Counted from the stretch's first letter, positions 33,450-43,398 are shown. The stretch: 64,000 nt of DNA from Anaerolineales bacterium (GCA_015075275.1 JABTUU010000002.1:186001-250000), one strand, 5' to 3'. The notes: generated by a model not told the origin, from the letters alone. Program-made: numbers and translations.

Positions 33450-35222
33450 TTACGCCTCCTCCAGCACATAACAAACCAGTTGATCGCCGGGCTGAATATC
33501 GTTGAAACCTTTGAAGCCGACGCCGCATTCATAACCTTGTTTGATCTCTTTAACGTCTTCCTTCTCGTGACGAAGCGAGCCCATATCGCCTTCATAGACC
33601 AGATCGGTTCCGCGATAGAGCTTCACCTTTGCGTTGCGGCGTAATTCGCCGTCGGTGACGCGGCAACCGGCGACCTTGCCAAACTTCGACGCGGAAAAGA
33701 CCTGCAGCACTTGCGCGCGTCCGATGATCTTCTCTTTCACGTCGGGTTCAAGCATGCCCTTCAGCGCTTTTTCAACGTCTTCAGTCATGCGATAGATGAT
33801 CTCGTACAAGCGAATCTCCACGCCTTCTTTTTCCGCCAGCCGCCGCGCAGATACGTCCGCCTGAACGTTAAACCCAATCAGAATCGCGTGCGAAGCGGAA
33901 GCCAGCATAACGTCGTTTTCACCGATATTGCCCGCTTCGGCGTAGAGGACTTTCAAGTTGATCTCGTCCTGTTTCAGTTTATCCAATTCGGAGATGATCG
34001 GGTCAAGCGAACCTTGCACGTCGGCTTTGACGATCAGGTTGAGTTCCTTCATCTCGCTCGATTTAACGTTGGAGAACCAATCTTCCAGCGACATTTTCTT
34101 TTTCGATTGCGTCTGCGTCTTCGCAGCTTCGATCCGTTCAGCGACGATAACGCGCGCTTCTTTATCGGAAGCGACCACCTCGAACAAGTCGCCGGCGGAC
34201 GGCACGTCGCTCAATCCCATCGCCGCTACCGGCGTGGAAGGCCCAGCTTTTTTCACCGCCTTGCCTTTGTAATCCGACAGCGCGCGCAGTTTTCCATGCG
34301 CTATGCCCGCTGCCACCACGTCGCCCATTTGCAGCGTGCCGTTTTGCACGAGCAACGTAGCAATCACGCCTCTCGATTTATCCAACTCCGCTTCAATGAC
34401 CGTTCCGATCACCTTGCCGACGGGGTTGGCTTTGATCTCCAGCGTATCCGCGACCAACAGAATCGCTTCGAGCAAGTCGTCAATGCCTTGCTTCTGCTTC
34501 GCTGAAACGGGGATCACCATCGTCCCGCCGCCCCATTCGTCAGGGATAAGCTCTTGCTCGGCGAGCTGCTGCTTTACGCGGTCCGCATTGGCGGTCGGTT
34601 TATCTATCTTATTCAGCGCCACAATGATCGGCACGCGCGCGGCTTTCGCATGAGCGATAGCTTCGCGCGTCTGCGGCATAACGCCATCGTCTGCGGCGAC
34701 GACCAGCACGACGATATCGGCGCCTTGCGCGCCGCGCGCGCGCATCTGCGTAAACGCCGCGTGGCCGGGCGTGTCGAGGAAGGTGATCAAACGTCCCTTC
34801 TGTTCGACCTGATACGCGCCGATGTGCTGCGTAATGCCGCCGGTCTCGCCCGCCGCTACTTCCGTTTGGCGGATAGCGTCGAGCAGGCTCGTCTTGCCGT
34901 GATCTACATGCCCAAGGATGGTCACCACTGGCGGACGCGGCTTCAACTGCGAAGAATCCTCGTCTGCGATCATTTGCCGCCAAAGCGGCACCACGCCGGT
35001 TTCGACCGGCGCTTCTTCCAGCGCTTCAGGAATCGCTTCAAAGCCATACTCAGCCACCACGATCGCGGCGGTGTCAAAATCCACCGACTGATTGATGGTC
35101 GCCATTACGCCGTTAGTCATCAATTTTTTAATTAAGTCTATAGGGCTTTTTTCGATCTTTTGCGCCAGTTCGCGCACCACAATGCTGGCTGGCAGTTCAA
35201 TTTTCATTCCATTACCGCTCAT
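33450..35222 (-). CDS. infB: Translation initiation factor IF-2 (short form)
   Basis: Delivers initiator tRNA to the 30S subunit. 590 residues. An IF2_N segment ([20 protein letters not shown]) is followed directly by the G domain: GHVDHGKTS at about residue 104, [16 protein letters not shown]; then the EF-Tu-like domains and the C-terminal initiator-tRNA binding domain ([20 protein letters not shown]). The long charged N-terminal region of E. coli IF-2 is absent, so it is a compact form. The start at 35222 was chosen for GGAGG 7 nt upstream; the frame is open back to 35306 without a ribosome-binding site. Confidence 0.96.
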   Translation of the reverse strand: MSGNGMKIELPASIVVRELAQKIEKSPIDLIKKLMTNGVMATINQSVDFDTAAIVVAEYGFEAIPEALEEAPVETGVVPLWRQMIADEDSSQLKPRPPVVTILGHVDHGKTSLLDAIRQTEVAAGETGGITQHIGAYQVEQKGRLITFLDTPGHAAFTQMRARGAQGADIVVLVVAADDGVMPQTREAIAHAKAARVPIIVALNKIDKPTANADRVKQQLAEQELIPDEWGGGTMVIPVSAKQKQGIDDLLEAILLVADTLEIKANPVGKVIGTVIEAELDKSRGVIATLLVQNGTLQMGDVVAAGIAHGKLRALSDYKGKAVKKAGPSTPVAAMGLSDVPSAGDLFEVVASDKEARVIVAERIEAAKTQTQSKKKMSLEDWFSNVKSSEMKELNLIVKADVQGSLDPIISELDKLKQDEINLKVLYAEAGNIGENDVMLASASHAILIGFNVQADVSARRLAEKEGVEIRLYEIIYRMTEDVEKALKGMLEPDVKEKIIGRAQVLQVFSASKFGKVAGCRVTDGELRRNAKVKLYRGTDLVYEGDMGSLRHEKEDVKEIKQGYECGVGFKGFNDIQPGDQLVCYVLEEA

Positions 35223-35314
35223 AGATGTGCCTCCAAATTCTGCGGGGTAGTTCATCCATAAAGGATGGGTCCGCCTATCCACTGAGAGAACATTCATGAG
35301 CGGCAATATCTATC

Positions 35315-35623
35315 TCACGTTGTTCCGCCAGTTTCCGCGTCCAGCGGAAAAGTTTCCATAAATTCTTCAAGCCGCGCGCGATCATCTTCCGTCAATTTCG
35401 TCTTCAACGCATGCGCGAGCGCGCCTTGTAAGCCGCGCTCCCAACATGAGCGGCGGTCGTGCAGGTAGGCGCCGCGTCCAGCCAACCTGCCAGACGCATC
35501 CACCGTCACACTTTCCGCCGCGCGCACGATACGAATCAACTGTCGTTTCGGTAGAACCTCGCGACAGCCCACGCACGTTCGCTGAGGCGTATGCCTCGTT
35601 CGCCGGATCAACTTCTTAGACAT
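35315..35623 (-). CDS. ylxR: YlxR-family RNA-binding protein (DUF448)
   Basis: 102 residues. The family signature RTCVGCREVLPKRQLIRIVR is followed by DASGRLAGRGAYLHDRRSCW and a short basic helix. YlxR genes almost always sit between nusA and infB, as here. Proposed roles are RNA binding and modulation of RNase P or transcription; not settled. Confidence 0.93.
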   Translation of the reverse strand: MSKKLIRRTRHTPQRTCVGCREVLPKRQLIRIVRAAESVTVDASGRLAGRGAYLHDRRSCWERGLQGALAHALKTKLTEDDRARLEEFMETFPLDAETGGTT

Positions 35624-35692
35624 ACCCCTTAAACCGCTTGCCCCGGCGTCCCTCGACGCGCGCCAAAAAGATCGAGAGTAAGAAGATGCAGG

Positions 35693-37546
35693 TTATTCAT
35701 CTCCGTCAAAATCATCGTCGCCGCGTTTATGTTTCTTGCGACTGACCACTTCGCCGCGATCCTCGTCAAATTCAAGGACCGTCGTCTTCTTCTTGCCTTT
35801 CTTGCCCTTCTTCTTGTCGCCCGATTCATCTTCGCCGCCGGCAGTTTGGAAAATCTCCGGCTTCATGGCGAACAATTCCTCCAACGATACGCCGTCTTTC
35901 GCGCGATCGTCATCTTCTTCTTCGACGGCTTTCCGCGCCTCTTTCTTAGCGGGGGTTTTAGTCTCCTCTGTCGTTGCGCCTTCAGCCGCAGGTTCAGGTT
36001 GCGCTTCAACTTCCGTCGTCGGTTCAATCGTCGTTTCAGCGGAGGGCGATTCGGGGAACGAAAGCGCAGCGAGCGTTTCTTCGATATTCTGCATCGCTTT
36101 CGGCCCGATACCGGGCAACCCAAGCACGCGGTTCGGATCCGTTTTGAAGATGGTCATCAAACTTCCGACCGTATCGTAGCCGGCTTCGATGAGAATGTTC
36201 AAAGTATGTTCTTTTATGCCAACCTGCTCAAGCGACATGCCAAAGGCGGCGGTCGGAATATCAAGCTGAGATTCCGTCGTTTGCTCTTCGGCGCGCGCGG
36301 CTTCTTCCTTAATCCGAATTGTACGCTTTTCGACCCGGTCTACAAATTGACTCAGTGAAACGTATTCTTCCGGCGTGACCGGACGATTCTCCGCCTTTTT
36401 GGCGAGGATCTCTTCCACCGCAGGAATCAACTCGACGGCGGCAGGCAGCATCTCAGCGAACATCGGATCGGATTGCAATTTTTGAATCGCATCGCCCGCC
36501 GCCTCGGTAATAGACTTAATGTCAATACGCCAGCCGGTCAATTTAGCCGCAAGGCGCGCATTCTGCCCATCGCGCCCAATGGCAAGACTCAACTGATCTT
36601 CAGAGACCACGACCGTCGCCGTCTTATTGCCTTCTGCTTCCGTAACGTACACGCCGTTCACTCGCGCCGGGCTGATGGCTTTAGAGATATAAACGACCGG
36701 GTCTTGATCCCATTGAATGATGTCAATTTTTTCATCGTGCAGTTCTCTGACGATGGCTTGAATGCGCACGCCTTTAATGCCCACGCACGCGCCGACCGGA
36801 TCCACGCCCGCCTGCGTCGCCATCACAGCCACTTTGGCGCGCGCGCCGGGTTCGCGCGCAATCGCGCGGATCTCAACCACGCCATGATAAATTTCAGGAA
36901 CTTCATTTTCAAGCAGGCGGCGCAAAAAATTTCGATGCCCGCGCGAGAGGATGATTTGCGGACCGCGCGAACCGTCCTTTACTTCCAACACCACCGCGCG
37001 GACGCGCTCATGTTGTCTAAAGCGTTCGCCGGGGATTCTCTGGTTGGCGGGCAAAATGCCTTCGGCTTTCATATCCAGCCCAAGCGTAGTGACCTGCGCA
37101 TTCGTCGCCTGCACCACGCCGCTAACGATCTCGCCGACCTGTCGCTCAAAGTATTGCATCTGATTCGAGCGTTCCGCTTCGCGAATGCGCTGTTGAATCA
37201 CCTGTCTTGCAGTTTGCGCGGCGACGCGTCCAAAATCGGCGGGAGTGGTTTCAACGACGACCATATCGCCCAACTGCGCTTCAGGGTTCGCCTTACGCGC
37301 TTCCTCGAGCAATACTTCGGTTTTCGGCTCCAACACGTCTTCAACGACTTCTTTCTCGGCGAAGATCAGCGCTTTACCGGTCTCCGGGTCAATCTTCGCC
37401 TCCACATGTTGAGCGGCAGACGCGTTAACAGCCCGCCGATAGGCTGACGCCATGGCGGACTCGATCGCCCCAAGAATAATTTCTTTGGATAGCTGTTTTT
37501 CCTCCAACACTTCATTGAAGGCGAGGGCAAACTCGTTCTTAGACAT
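35693..37546 (-). CDS. nusA: Transcription factor NusA
   Basis: 617 residues. N-terminal domain ([20 protein letters not shown]), S1 domain ([20 protein letters not shown]), KH1/KH2 ([39 protein letters not shown]), then a helix-hairpin-helix ([18 protein letters not shown]). The last ~120 residues are a low-complexity acid/Lys-rich tail ([20 protein letters not shown]), longer than in most bacteria. Binds RNA polymerase and nascent RNA to control pausing, termination and rRNA antitermination. It heads the operon; rimP, its usual upstream neighbour, is absent from this locus. Confidence 0.96.
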   Translation of the reverse strand: MSKNEFALAFNEVLEEKQLSKEIILGAIESAMASAYRRAVNASAAQHVEAKIDPETGKALIFAEKEVVEDVLEPKTEVLLEEARKANPEAQLGDMVVVETTPADFGRVAAQTARQVIQQRIREAERSNQMQYFERQVGEIVSGVVQATNAQVTTLGLDMKAEGILPANQRIPGERFRQHERVRAVVLEVKDGSRGPQIILSRGHRNFLRRLLENEVPEIYHGVVEIRAIAREPGARAKVAVMATQAGVDPVGACVGIKGVRIQAIVRELHDEKIDIIQWDQDPVVYISKAISPARVNGVYVTEAEGNKTATVVVSEDQLSLAIGRDGQNARLAAKLTGWRIDIKSITEAAGDAIQKLQSDPMFAEMLPAAVELIPAVEEILAKKAENRPVTPEEYVSLSQFVDRVEKRTIRIKEEAARAEEQTTESQLDIPTAAFGMSLEQVGIKEHTLNILIEAGYDTVGSLMTIFKTDPNRVLGLPGIGPKAMQNIEETLAALSFPESPSAETTIEPTTEVEAQPEPAAEGATTEETKTPAKKEARKAVEEEDDDRAKDGVSLEELFAMKPEIFQTAGGEDESGDKKKGKKGKKKTTVLEFDEDRGEVVSRKKHKRGDDDFDGDE

Positions 37547-37577
37547 GCCAATTACTCCGTATATTCCTTATTTCAAA

Positions 37578-37602
37578 CAAAAAAGTGGGGATCAGCCCAC
37601 TT
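37578..37602 (-). terminator. RimP-leader-like attenuator before nusA
   Basis: On the minus strand AAAGTGGG, loop CTGATC, CCCACTTT, then TTTG TTT. This intrinsic terminator lies between the nusA promoter (37637-37665) and the nusA ATG (37546), with no gene in between, so it must act on the operon's own leader. A GTGGGC..CCCAC terminator hairpin at this place resembles the rimP-leader found before rimP-nusA operons in other bacteria, where it is thought to mediate feedback by NusA. Confidence 0.65.
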
Positions 37603-37636
37603 TCCAATGCGTGCCGCTTAATTCACCTACGCCCTT

Positions 37637-37665
37637 ATTTTAGCATGAGGAATAAAAAGATGCAA
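37637..37665 (-). promoter_or_regulatory. Promoter of the nusA-infB operon
   Basis: Minus strand TTGCAT (37665-37660), 17-nt spacer, TAAAAT (37642-37637). About 80-90 nt of leader precede nusA, containing the terminator hairpin. Its -35 box is 2 bp from the plus-strand TATAAT of the divergent methyltransferase gene. Confidence 0.7.
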
Positions 37666-37667
37666 GA

Positions 37668-37673
37668 TATAAT
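37668..37673 (+). promoter_or_regulatory. -10 element of the methyltransferase gene, leaderless layout
   Basis: Perfect TATAAT ending 7 nt before the ATG at 37681. No good -35 at 16-19 nt and no Shine-Dalgarno. Confidence 0.45.
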
Positions 37674-37680
37674 CTACGCC

Positions 37681-38415
37681 ATGTCGCAACGCAACTTTGA
37701 TAAAGCCGCTCTACGCGGCGAACCTTCGTACGTTTGGCGGGCGGGACAACAACGCCGCCTCGCAATGATCGCACAATTTGCAGAAGAGCGTCTCAACGGG
37801 ACGATTCTCGAAAACGGTTGCGGCGTAGGCATGTACGTCGAACGCCTAGCCTCTTTCGGCGGCGCTGTCATCGGGTTGGAATACGACTTCGAGCGCGCCC
37901 GCGAAGCAAAGATCAATTCGCCGCATATTCTGAACGCAGCCGGAGAATTCCTCCCGCTCCCATCGCAGACTTTCGATCTGATTCTCAGCCATGAAGTGAT
38001 CGAACATGTACAAGACGACCGCGCCGCCATTTGCGAGATGATCCGAACGCTGAAGCCCGGCGGACGTCTCGTTTTATTTTGCCCCAATCGCGGCTATCCC
38101 GTCGAAACGCACGGAATCTATTGGAAGGGGAAATATTATTTTGGCAATAAATTATTCGTCAATTATCTGCCGCGCATACTGCGCGACAAACTCGCTCCGC
38201 ATGTGCGCGTTTATTCAAAAGGAGATTTGCAGCGTCTCTTCGGCAAGCTGCCCGTGACATTCATCGAGCAAACTATTATTTTCGGCGCGTACGACAACAT
38301 CATTGCGCGGTTTGGAATAATTGGGAAATTTCTGCGCGTCGTGTTACAATTCCTAGAGCAGACGCCGTTGAGAATCGTCGGTTTGTCGCATTTTTGGGTG
38401 GTCGAAAAAAACTGA
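37681..38415 (+). CDS. Class I SAM-dependent methyltransferase
   Basis: 244 residues. Motif I ILENGCGVGMYVERLASFG, motif II VIGLEYDFERA, motif IV FDLILSHEVIEHVQDD and LKPGGRLVLFCPNRGYP. These are the hallmarks of the UbiE/Methyltransf_11 group. The C-terminal part is hydrophobic-rich (LRVVLQFLEQTPLRIVGLSH). Substrate unknown; genes of this type accompany glycan and lipid loci, and one begins 1.4 kb away. The ATG at 37681 is preferred because a TATAAT 7 nt upstream would exclude the earlier in-frame ATGs at 37645 and 37660 from the message. Confidence 0.8.
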   Translation: MSQRNFDKAALRGEPSYVWRAGQQRRLAMIAQFAEERLNGTILENGCGVGMYVERLASFGGAVIGLEYDFERAREAKINSPHILNAAGEFLPLPSQTFDLILSHEVIEHVQDDRAAICEMIRTLKPGGRLVLFCPNRGYPVETHGIYWKGKYYFGNKLFVNYLPRILRDKLAPHVRVYSKGDLQRLFGKLPVTFIEQTIIFGAYDNIIARFGIIGKFLRVVLQFLEQTPLRIVGLSHFWVVEKN

Positions 38416-38455
38416 TTTCTCTGCGGAAAAAACATTATTCCATAGGAGAAAAACC

Positions 38456-38987
38456 ATGAAGCGCATTTTTCAATCCATCGTGTTGCTGGGCGCCATTTTC
38501 GCGCTCGCTCGTCAAGGTTACATGGACGTCCAGCGGCATTGTCTTCATCTTCAACTTTGAAGGGAATCTGTCAAAAAACGAATTGACGGGTTCGGTCAAG
38601 ACTACCTCCGGCGATGAATATCCTCTGTATTGCTGGAAACTCGACGACCATACGTTGCGATGCACTTCGTCGAAGAAAATGGCTGGACAGGGCGACATTG
38701 CCATATCTCTCGCAGGGCGCGTTTTTTCCGCCAAAGCGCCAAACGAACGCCCAGAGGCTCGTTCTTATAGCTGCCCTGAAGACGGATACGCAGTAGTCGT
38801 TTATGATTACTACCTCTCTGATGCGTCTGTCGAACGTTGGACTTTTTTCATAGGTGTGACAGGTAACGAGCAGATAGATATGGATTACTACGAGAGCGCT
38901 TTCGCCGCTTTTGTCCAATATTATCTGTCGCCTCTCACGGTTGACAGTTGGACTATGGTTTCGTTTCAGTGCGAGACGCTATCTTAA
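38456..38987 (+). pseudogene. Frameshifted secreted protein
   Basis: ATG at 38456 with AGGAGA upstream opens a signal peptide (MKRIFQSIVLLGAIFALA), but this frame stops at 38558. The frame of the rest (38509 on) gives LVKVTWTSSGIVFIFNFEGN, then LTGSVKTTSGDEYPLYCWKL, DHTLRCTSSKKMAGQGDI and a C-terminal SYSCPEDGYAVVVYDYYLSD. The joint lies in GCGCTCGCTCGTC, a short CGCT repeat where slippage could delete or add a base. Joined, the product is about 175 residues, secreted, with four cysteines. No family recognised. It may be a real pseudogene or an assembly indel. Confidence 0.6.
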
Positions 38988-39090
38988 CGATAAAAGCCGC
39001 CTTCACAACAAAGTCCCGCCGCAAGCAGGGCTTTGTTTATTTAATCGCAACCTTCGTCGCGCCAGCCCAAGCAGAGATCGAAGGCAGCGA

Positions 39091-39840
39091 TTACTTTCGC
39101 TTATGCTCTTTCCGAATGACAAGTTTCCAATAGAGATGCGCCAACTGCCGCAATGTGTGGATGATGCGCCAAGGGACGAAGAATTGGGAAACGCCGTATT
39201 TGCGCGAATAATGATTGACCGGAACTTCGGCAAACACATATCCCGCATCTTCGATCTTCTTGACCATCTCAAGGCAGATTGCCCCGCTGACGCTCTCCAG
39301 CTCGATCTCATCGAGGATTCTACGGGGAATCAAACGGAAGTCGCAATCTACGTCTCTAATGCGTATGCGGAAGAATAACTTTACAAAATTATGATACGCG
39401 CGGCCGATGAGCGTTCGCAAAAACGAATCGTTGCGAGCGAGTTTATAACCATTCACCGCGTCTACGCCTGCGCGTAAAGCGTCCGCCAACAGCGTTAATT
39501 CCAACGGGTTGTACTGTGAATCGCCGTCGGTATAGAAGACCCATTCTCTGGTCGCCGCTTTGAAGCCCGCGCGCAATGCCGCGCCATATCCGCAGTTGAC
39601 AGAATGCTGAATGACTCGCAATTCAGGATATTTTCTTTTCATTTCTTCCAACATAGCGGCTGTATAATCCAAGCTGCCGTCGTTAACAACGATAATTTCA
39701 TAATCATCGCATATTTGGCGCAATGCGATAGAAGCGGCGCCGATCATGCTCGCAATTGTGCCGCCGTCGTTATACGCCGGGAAGACCGCGCTCAGGCTGT
39801 CAATTTTCCTTCGAGCCTTTGTTTCATTCATCGCGCTCAT
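39091..39840 (-). CDS. Family 2 glycosyltransferase
   Basis: 249 residues, GT-A fold, no membrane domain. Motifs LSAVFPAYNDGGTIASMI, YEIIVVNDGSLDYTA, NCGYGAALRAGFKAATREWV and FYTDGDSQYNPLEL (DxD-type). Resembles polyprenol-phosphate mannose/glucose transferases (DPM1-like), which make the lipid-linked donors used by GT39 enzymes. A GT39 gene is two genes upstream in the same operon, which supports this. Overlaps the preceding methyltransferase by 4 nt. Confidence 0.88.
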   Translation of the reverse strand: MSAMNETKARRKIDSLSAVFPAYNDGGTIASMIGAASIALRQICDDYEIIVVNDGSLDYTAAMLEEMKRKYPELRVIQHSVNCGYGAALRAGFKAATREWVFYTDGDSQYNPLELTLLADALRAGVDAVNGYKLARNDSFLRTLIGRAYHNFVKLFFRIRIRDVDCDFRLIPRRILDEIELESVSGAICLEMVKKIEDAGYVFAEVPVNHYSRKYGVSQFFVPWRIIHTLRQLAHLYWKLVIRKEHKRK

Positions 39841-40577
39841 AGTTTCCGACCGACGGCGACAATACTCAAACCGAAAGGCAAGCCAGCGCCTGCAATAAAC
39901 GGCGCTTCGCTTGTCAGAACCGCTCGTAAAACGCCGTTTAATAATCCCGCATTAAGTTCAAGATCAGAGCGCGCTCCCGTCGCGAAAAATAACCGTTCGC
40001 TCAATCGTTTCAATGCAGCGATTGGAAATAGAAACATATTCGCAAATGAAAGCCGCTCGACGATGAATCCACTTTGAGTCAGCAAACGCTTAACCTCTTC
40101 ACGCGCATATCGTTTACGGGCATGCGTCGTTCTATCGTGTCGTCCACGCAGCCAATCGTAGGCAGGCAAGCGGAGGAACAGCCGTCCACCGGGTGCAAGA
40201 ACGCGCATAAACTCGCAAAGCGCCGAAAGGTCGTCGGGAACAGCGCGTTCATAGAGCACGTCGAAACTGGCGACAATATCGAATTGCGCATTCGCGAACG
40301 GCAGGCGTATAACGGAAGCGCGCGCTACTTGTGAAAGCGATCGTTTTCGACAATACGCTAGCGCGATGGGTTCGATATCCACGCCGGTCACAGAGCCGTA
40401 ATTCATAAGCAAGTTAGATATTCCCCCTCCAGAACCGCAACCCGCATCTAAGATGTTAAGTCGCGTCCCTGATGCGTAGCGTTGATTTAACAACGCTCGC
40501 ATGATAGCATCCATACCGCGATACCACCAATGCTTATCTTCAACTTGAAACATAATTTCATATTCGCGCGGGTCCAC
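39837..40577 (-). CDS. Class I SAM-dependent methyltransferase
   Basis: 246 residues from a GTG. N-terminal YEIMFQVEDKHWWYRGM is a typical lead for glycan-cluster methyltransferases; motif I ILDAGCGSGGGISNLLMNYG, then VTGVDIEPIAL, FDIVASFDVLYERAVPDD and LAPGGRLFLRLPAYDWLRGR. Lies between GT39 and GT2 genes with 8-nt spacing and a 4-nt overlap, so it is part of that operon. Target unknown, perhaps a sugar or lipid-linked glycan. Confidence 0.85.
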   Translation of the reverse strand: MDPREYEIMFQVEDKHWWYRGMDAIMRALLNQRYASGTRLNILDAGCGSGGGISNLLMNYGSVTGVDIEPIALAYCRKRSLSQVARASVIRLPFANAQFDIVASFDVLYERAVPDDLSALCEFMRVLAPGGRLFLRLPAYDWLRGRHDRTTHARKRYAREEVKRLLTQSGFIVERLSFANMFLFPIAALKRLSERLFFATGARSDLELNAGLLNGVLRAVLTSEAPFIAGAGLPFGLSIVAVGRKL

Positions 40578-40585
40578 GGTTCTTC

Positions 40586-42538
40586 TTACGGTATTTGATA
40601 CGCCAATAAAATCGTCTGATCGCAGTCATAGCGATAGTGCAGCTTCCCGCCGGAATGCAGGCGAGCCCAAGCGGCTAATTCAGCAATTCGGTTCGGGGTA
40701 GCGATGACCGTCTCGCCGCTGACCAGGGCCAGCGTCTCCGCCGGCGCCAGCACATTGATTAACTCTCTGCGTCCGCTTAAGAAATCCGTCGAGGCGTGGC
40801 TTCCATAGAAATACACGTCGTCGCTAAGCAAATAAACGCTTGCTTCGCTTTCAATACCGCCTACATACGTCCCAAGATACGACGCAAAACGACTCTCTAG
40901 ATTCCCGCCGAATCGACATTTCCCTACAAAATCGCCGTAATAGATCCATACGTTGCTAATCAATAAGCCAACCAGAATTAGAGAAGTCGCAACCGTATAA
41001 ATTGTTTTAGCGTTATCCCAACCAATTCCCAAACGTTTAAGGATTTGGTCTAACCCAAGAGCGGCTAGAATAAACGCCGCCGGAAGCGCCATCAACATCC
41101 GATACGAATCGGCGGACGGCGGTATCGCAAAGATTCCTATGGCTAACGTTGCGCTCCAAAAGTAGCCGTTCAAGAGCAGGTATTTCGGCGAACGAACGCG
41201 CAACAAAGCGACGCCCAGCCCGATCAAAAATAAGAACGCCGTAAGCATAGTCAACATCGGCAAAGGAGAGCCGTAGAAATCGAAGGCTGGATAATACATC
41301 AGAGACATGAACGCATGCACCACGCGCTCGAATAAGATGGACGCCGCCGATCGACCGGTATCTCGTACGGTATTCGCCAACCAACCCGACTGGAACGTTC
41401 CGTCGCGTGAAAGTCGATTCATAAACTCGCCTATATTCTGCGAGATATAGAACGCTTCCGGGATAATCGTGATTAACCATCCTCCCCAAAAAGCGAATGC
41501 CGCGCCGTAGGCTTCCTTGAACCATGCTCGATTCAAAAGAAACGCAAGCGCCATAAAGACTATGACCAATGCGGCAAGGACTTGCGCGCCCAAATAGACC
41601 GAAAAATGAATCGCTAATAGAATTCCGCCCAGAGCCGCCCGCCATGGCTTTCTCTTTTCAAGCCCGCTCAGCAGAAAATATAATTCTAACGGCGCAAGCC
41701 AAACGCCTTGAATGTAGGCAACCGACGCAATGCGGCTGAAGTGAATATGCACATGCGACATCGTTAGCAACGCCCCTGTAAGCAACGCAATGCGCCGCCC
41801 GCCGATCTGCCGGGCAAAAAGGTATAAGGACGGAACTGCCAATATGCCCCCTACGGCGGGAAAAAAGCGCAACGCAAAAGGAGATACGCCAAAAAATCCG
41901 AAGGCAAAATTGATAAACTGCAAATATAATGCGCCGAAATTCTCCCATAGTTCAAATGGATTCGATAACCTCCCAGCGGCCGTATCTTGCGCAGAAAGCC
42001 CCACCAATCCTTCGTCGCCATCTAACACGCGCGGAGATTGCCCAAGGTCGTAAAAGCGTAAAAAGCCAGCGACGATCATCAAAGCGATAACGACCAGAAT
42101 CTCATTACGATGCTCTCGGACTCTCGACCTAATCGTCGCCCACGAAACGCTCCCGCGCATAAACGCGAATAAGTAACCCGCCGCGCCAATCAGCCAGATC
42201 AACGTCACAGGCATATAACTTACTTGAAAAAGAGTCGAACCTTTTGCAGCGATACCGGAGAATGTTGCAGCGAATAGCAGCCAAAACATCCGTTCTTGAA
42301 ACAACCACAGCGCTGAGAGCCGCGCCCAGAATTTATTCGGCTTAATAGCGCCGCTGGCTAAAAAGACGATCAACCCCAAGGCTGCCAGACCTGAGAACGG
42401 CGGAAAGACGATCTCATCGGACATGGGCGCCGAAGACATCAATAATAAGCTTAACAAGATCAGCGCAAAACCAATAAAGGCGATAAGTCGCCGCGCCCCT
42501 AAAACGTCTCCTTGCGTTGGGGAATGTTGAATTGTCAT
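40586..42538 (-). CDS. GT39-type (ArnT/PMT-like) membrane glycosyltransferase
   Basis: 650 residues, about 12 membrane segments, a large C-terminal extracytoplasmic part. The first periplasmic loop has RVLDGDEGLVGLSAQDTAAG, where the acidic pair marks the active site in GT-C enzymes. WENFGALYLQFINFAFGFFG and SRIASVAYIQGVWLAPLELY are typical of the family. It should use a polyprenyl-phosphate sugar on the outer face of the membrane. GGAGAG precedes the ATG. The IS1 copy is inserted 118 bp upstream of the start and may affect its promoter. Confidence 0.88.
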   Translation of the reverse strand: MTIQHSPTQGDVLGARRLIAFIGFALILLSLLLMSSAPMSDEIVFPPFSGLAALGLIVFLASGAIKPNKFWARLSALWLFQERMFWLLFAATFSGIAAKGSTLFQVSYMPVTLIWLIGAAGYLFAFMRGSVSWATIRSRVREHRNEILVVIALMIVAGFLRFYDLGQSPRVLDGDEGLVGLSAQDTAAGRLSNPFELWENFGALYLQFINFAFGFFGVSPFALRFFPAVGGILAVPSLYLFARQIGGRRIALLTGALLTMSHVHIHFSRIASVAYIQGVWLAPLELYFLLSGLEKRKPWRAALGGILLAIHFSVYLGAQVLAALVIVFMALAFLLNRAWFKEAYGAAFAFWGGWLITIIPEAFYISQNIGEFMNRLSRDGTFQSGWLANTVRDTGRSAASILFERVVHAFMSLMYYPAFDFYGSPLPMLTMLTAFLFLIGLGVALLRVRSPKYLLLNGYFWSATLAIGIFAIPPSADSYRMLMALPAAFILAALGLDQILKRLGIGWDNAKTIYTVATSLILVGLLISNVWIYYGDFVGKCRFGGNLESRFASYLGTYVGGIESEASVYLLSDDVYFYGSHASTDFLSGRRELINVLAPAETLALVSGETVIATPNRIAELAAWARLHSGGKLHYRYDCDQTILLAYQIP

Positions 42539-42648
42539 ACTCTCTCCATTGAATAATTCTGCTCGCGTCTCATCATTATTTAGCGTCGTTTTAACGACAA
42601 TAGGAAGAATAAAATTATACCGAAATTTCGAAGAGCGCCAACAGTATT

Positions 42649-42656
42649 TATAAAAG
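42649..42656. repeat. Target-site duplication, left copy
   Basis: TATAAAAG directly abutting the left inverted repeat of the IS1 element; repeated at 43432-43439. Confidence 0.9.
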
Positions 42657-42667
42657 GGGAGTGTCCA

Positions 42668-43054
42668 TCATAGAGGATACAGGAAATCAATGAGCGGCAA
42701 ATTGTATTGCGGATATTGTCGTTTCATCAATTGTCGTTGGTTGTAGCAGTATGCGAAGAGGCGCAGATTCTTGAGTAAAGCATCCAGACGACGGGAAAAA
42801 CAACGAGACCTACGTGCTAGCCGCTTGAGATAATGACGTAAATCCGCGTTGACGGCTTCGACTGAATAGGTTTCCTTTTTATCCGAGCGCATTTCATAGG
42901 GAGCGCCGTAATACAAGTTGTCGTAGCCTGGAAACGCATCACTATAGTATTGTCGGGCTTGTGGGGCGCGTTCGAGGCAGGCTTGCAGGTTGGCTGTGCT
43001 TCGTTCCGTGACCGCATCCCAACTCAGCAGGCAGTGCGTGGCTCGATCTACCAC
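42668..43054 (-). CDS. insB: IS1 transposase catalytic part (InsB, made as InsAB')
   Basis: The in-frame ORF covers 128 residues; the working protein is InsAB', produced by -1 frameshifting at the A7C run (43080-43073) near the end of insA. After the shift the frame reads NKIYILTVVDRATHCLLSWD. VVDRATH and YYSDAFPGYDNLYYG hold the first acidic residues of the DDE site, and SVEAVNADLRHYLKRLARRS with YCYNQRQL is the C-terminal block. It ends right at the inverted repeat. Confidence 0.9.
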   Translation of the reverse strand: MVDRATHCLLSWDAVTERSTANLQACLERAPQARQYYSDAFPGYDNLYYGAPYEMRSDKKETYSVEAVNADLRHYLKRLARRSRCFSRRLDALLKNLRLFAYCYNQRQLMKRQYPQYNLPLIDFLYPL

Positions 43055-43056
43055 CG

Positions 43057-43398
43057 TCAGGATGTAGATTTTGTTTTTTTACGCTTCAAAAAGGTGTACA
43101 ACTCATCCAATTCTGCACTTTGGGCTTGCGAGGGACTGGCGCTGTGCGCTACATAGGCATTGATCCAGTTCGAGACGCTTTGCGGACTGACCTTCAAGAT
43201 GCGAGCAATTGAACGCTGACTACTCCCTTCCACATACATCCGCAACGCCAACATGCGTGTTTCCTTCGGATACCCTTTCTCCTTTGCCACAGGCGTATAT
43301 GCCCGCCCGCATTCTCCACATTTGTATCGTTGGCTTCCTGAATGATTGAATCCTGCTTTCCTTTGCCGCCAGTTTGCTCCACAGTTTGGACATTTCAT
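43057..43398 (-). CDS. insA: IS1 InsA DNA-binding protein
   Basis: 113 residues. N-terminal zinc finger MKCPNCGANWRQRKAGFNHS with RYKCGECGRAYTP, then a helix-turn-helix SSQRSIARILKVSPQSVSNW. Binds the IS ends and represses transposition; also the N terminus of the InsAB' transposase. Ends FLKRKKTKSTS, downstream of the slippery site. Confidence 0.93.
   Translation of the reverse strand: MKCPNCGANWRQRKAGFNHSGSQRYKCGECGRAYTPVAKEKGYPKETRMLALRMYVEGSSQRSIARILKVSPQSVSNWINAYVAHSASPSQAQSAELDELYTFLKRKKTKSTS

Noticed and set aside
35222..35306. Longer infB start at 35306
   Set aside because: No ribosome-binding site and the extra residues are not IF-2-like.
33711..37447. Long plus-strand ORFs opposite infB and nusA
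   Set aside because: Shadows of the minus-strand genes, with low-complexity Arg/His-rich translations.
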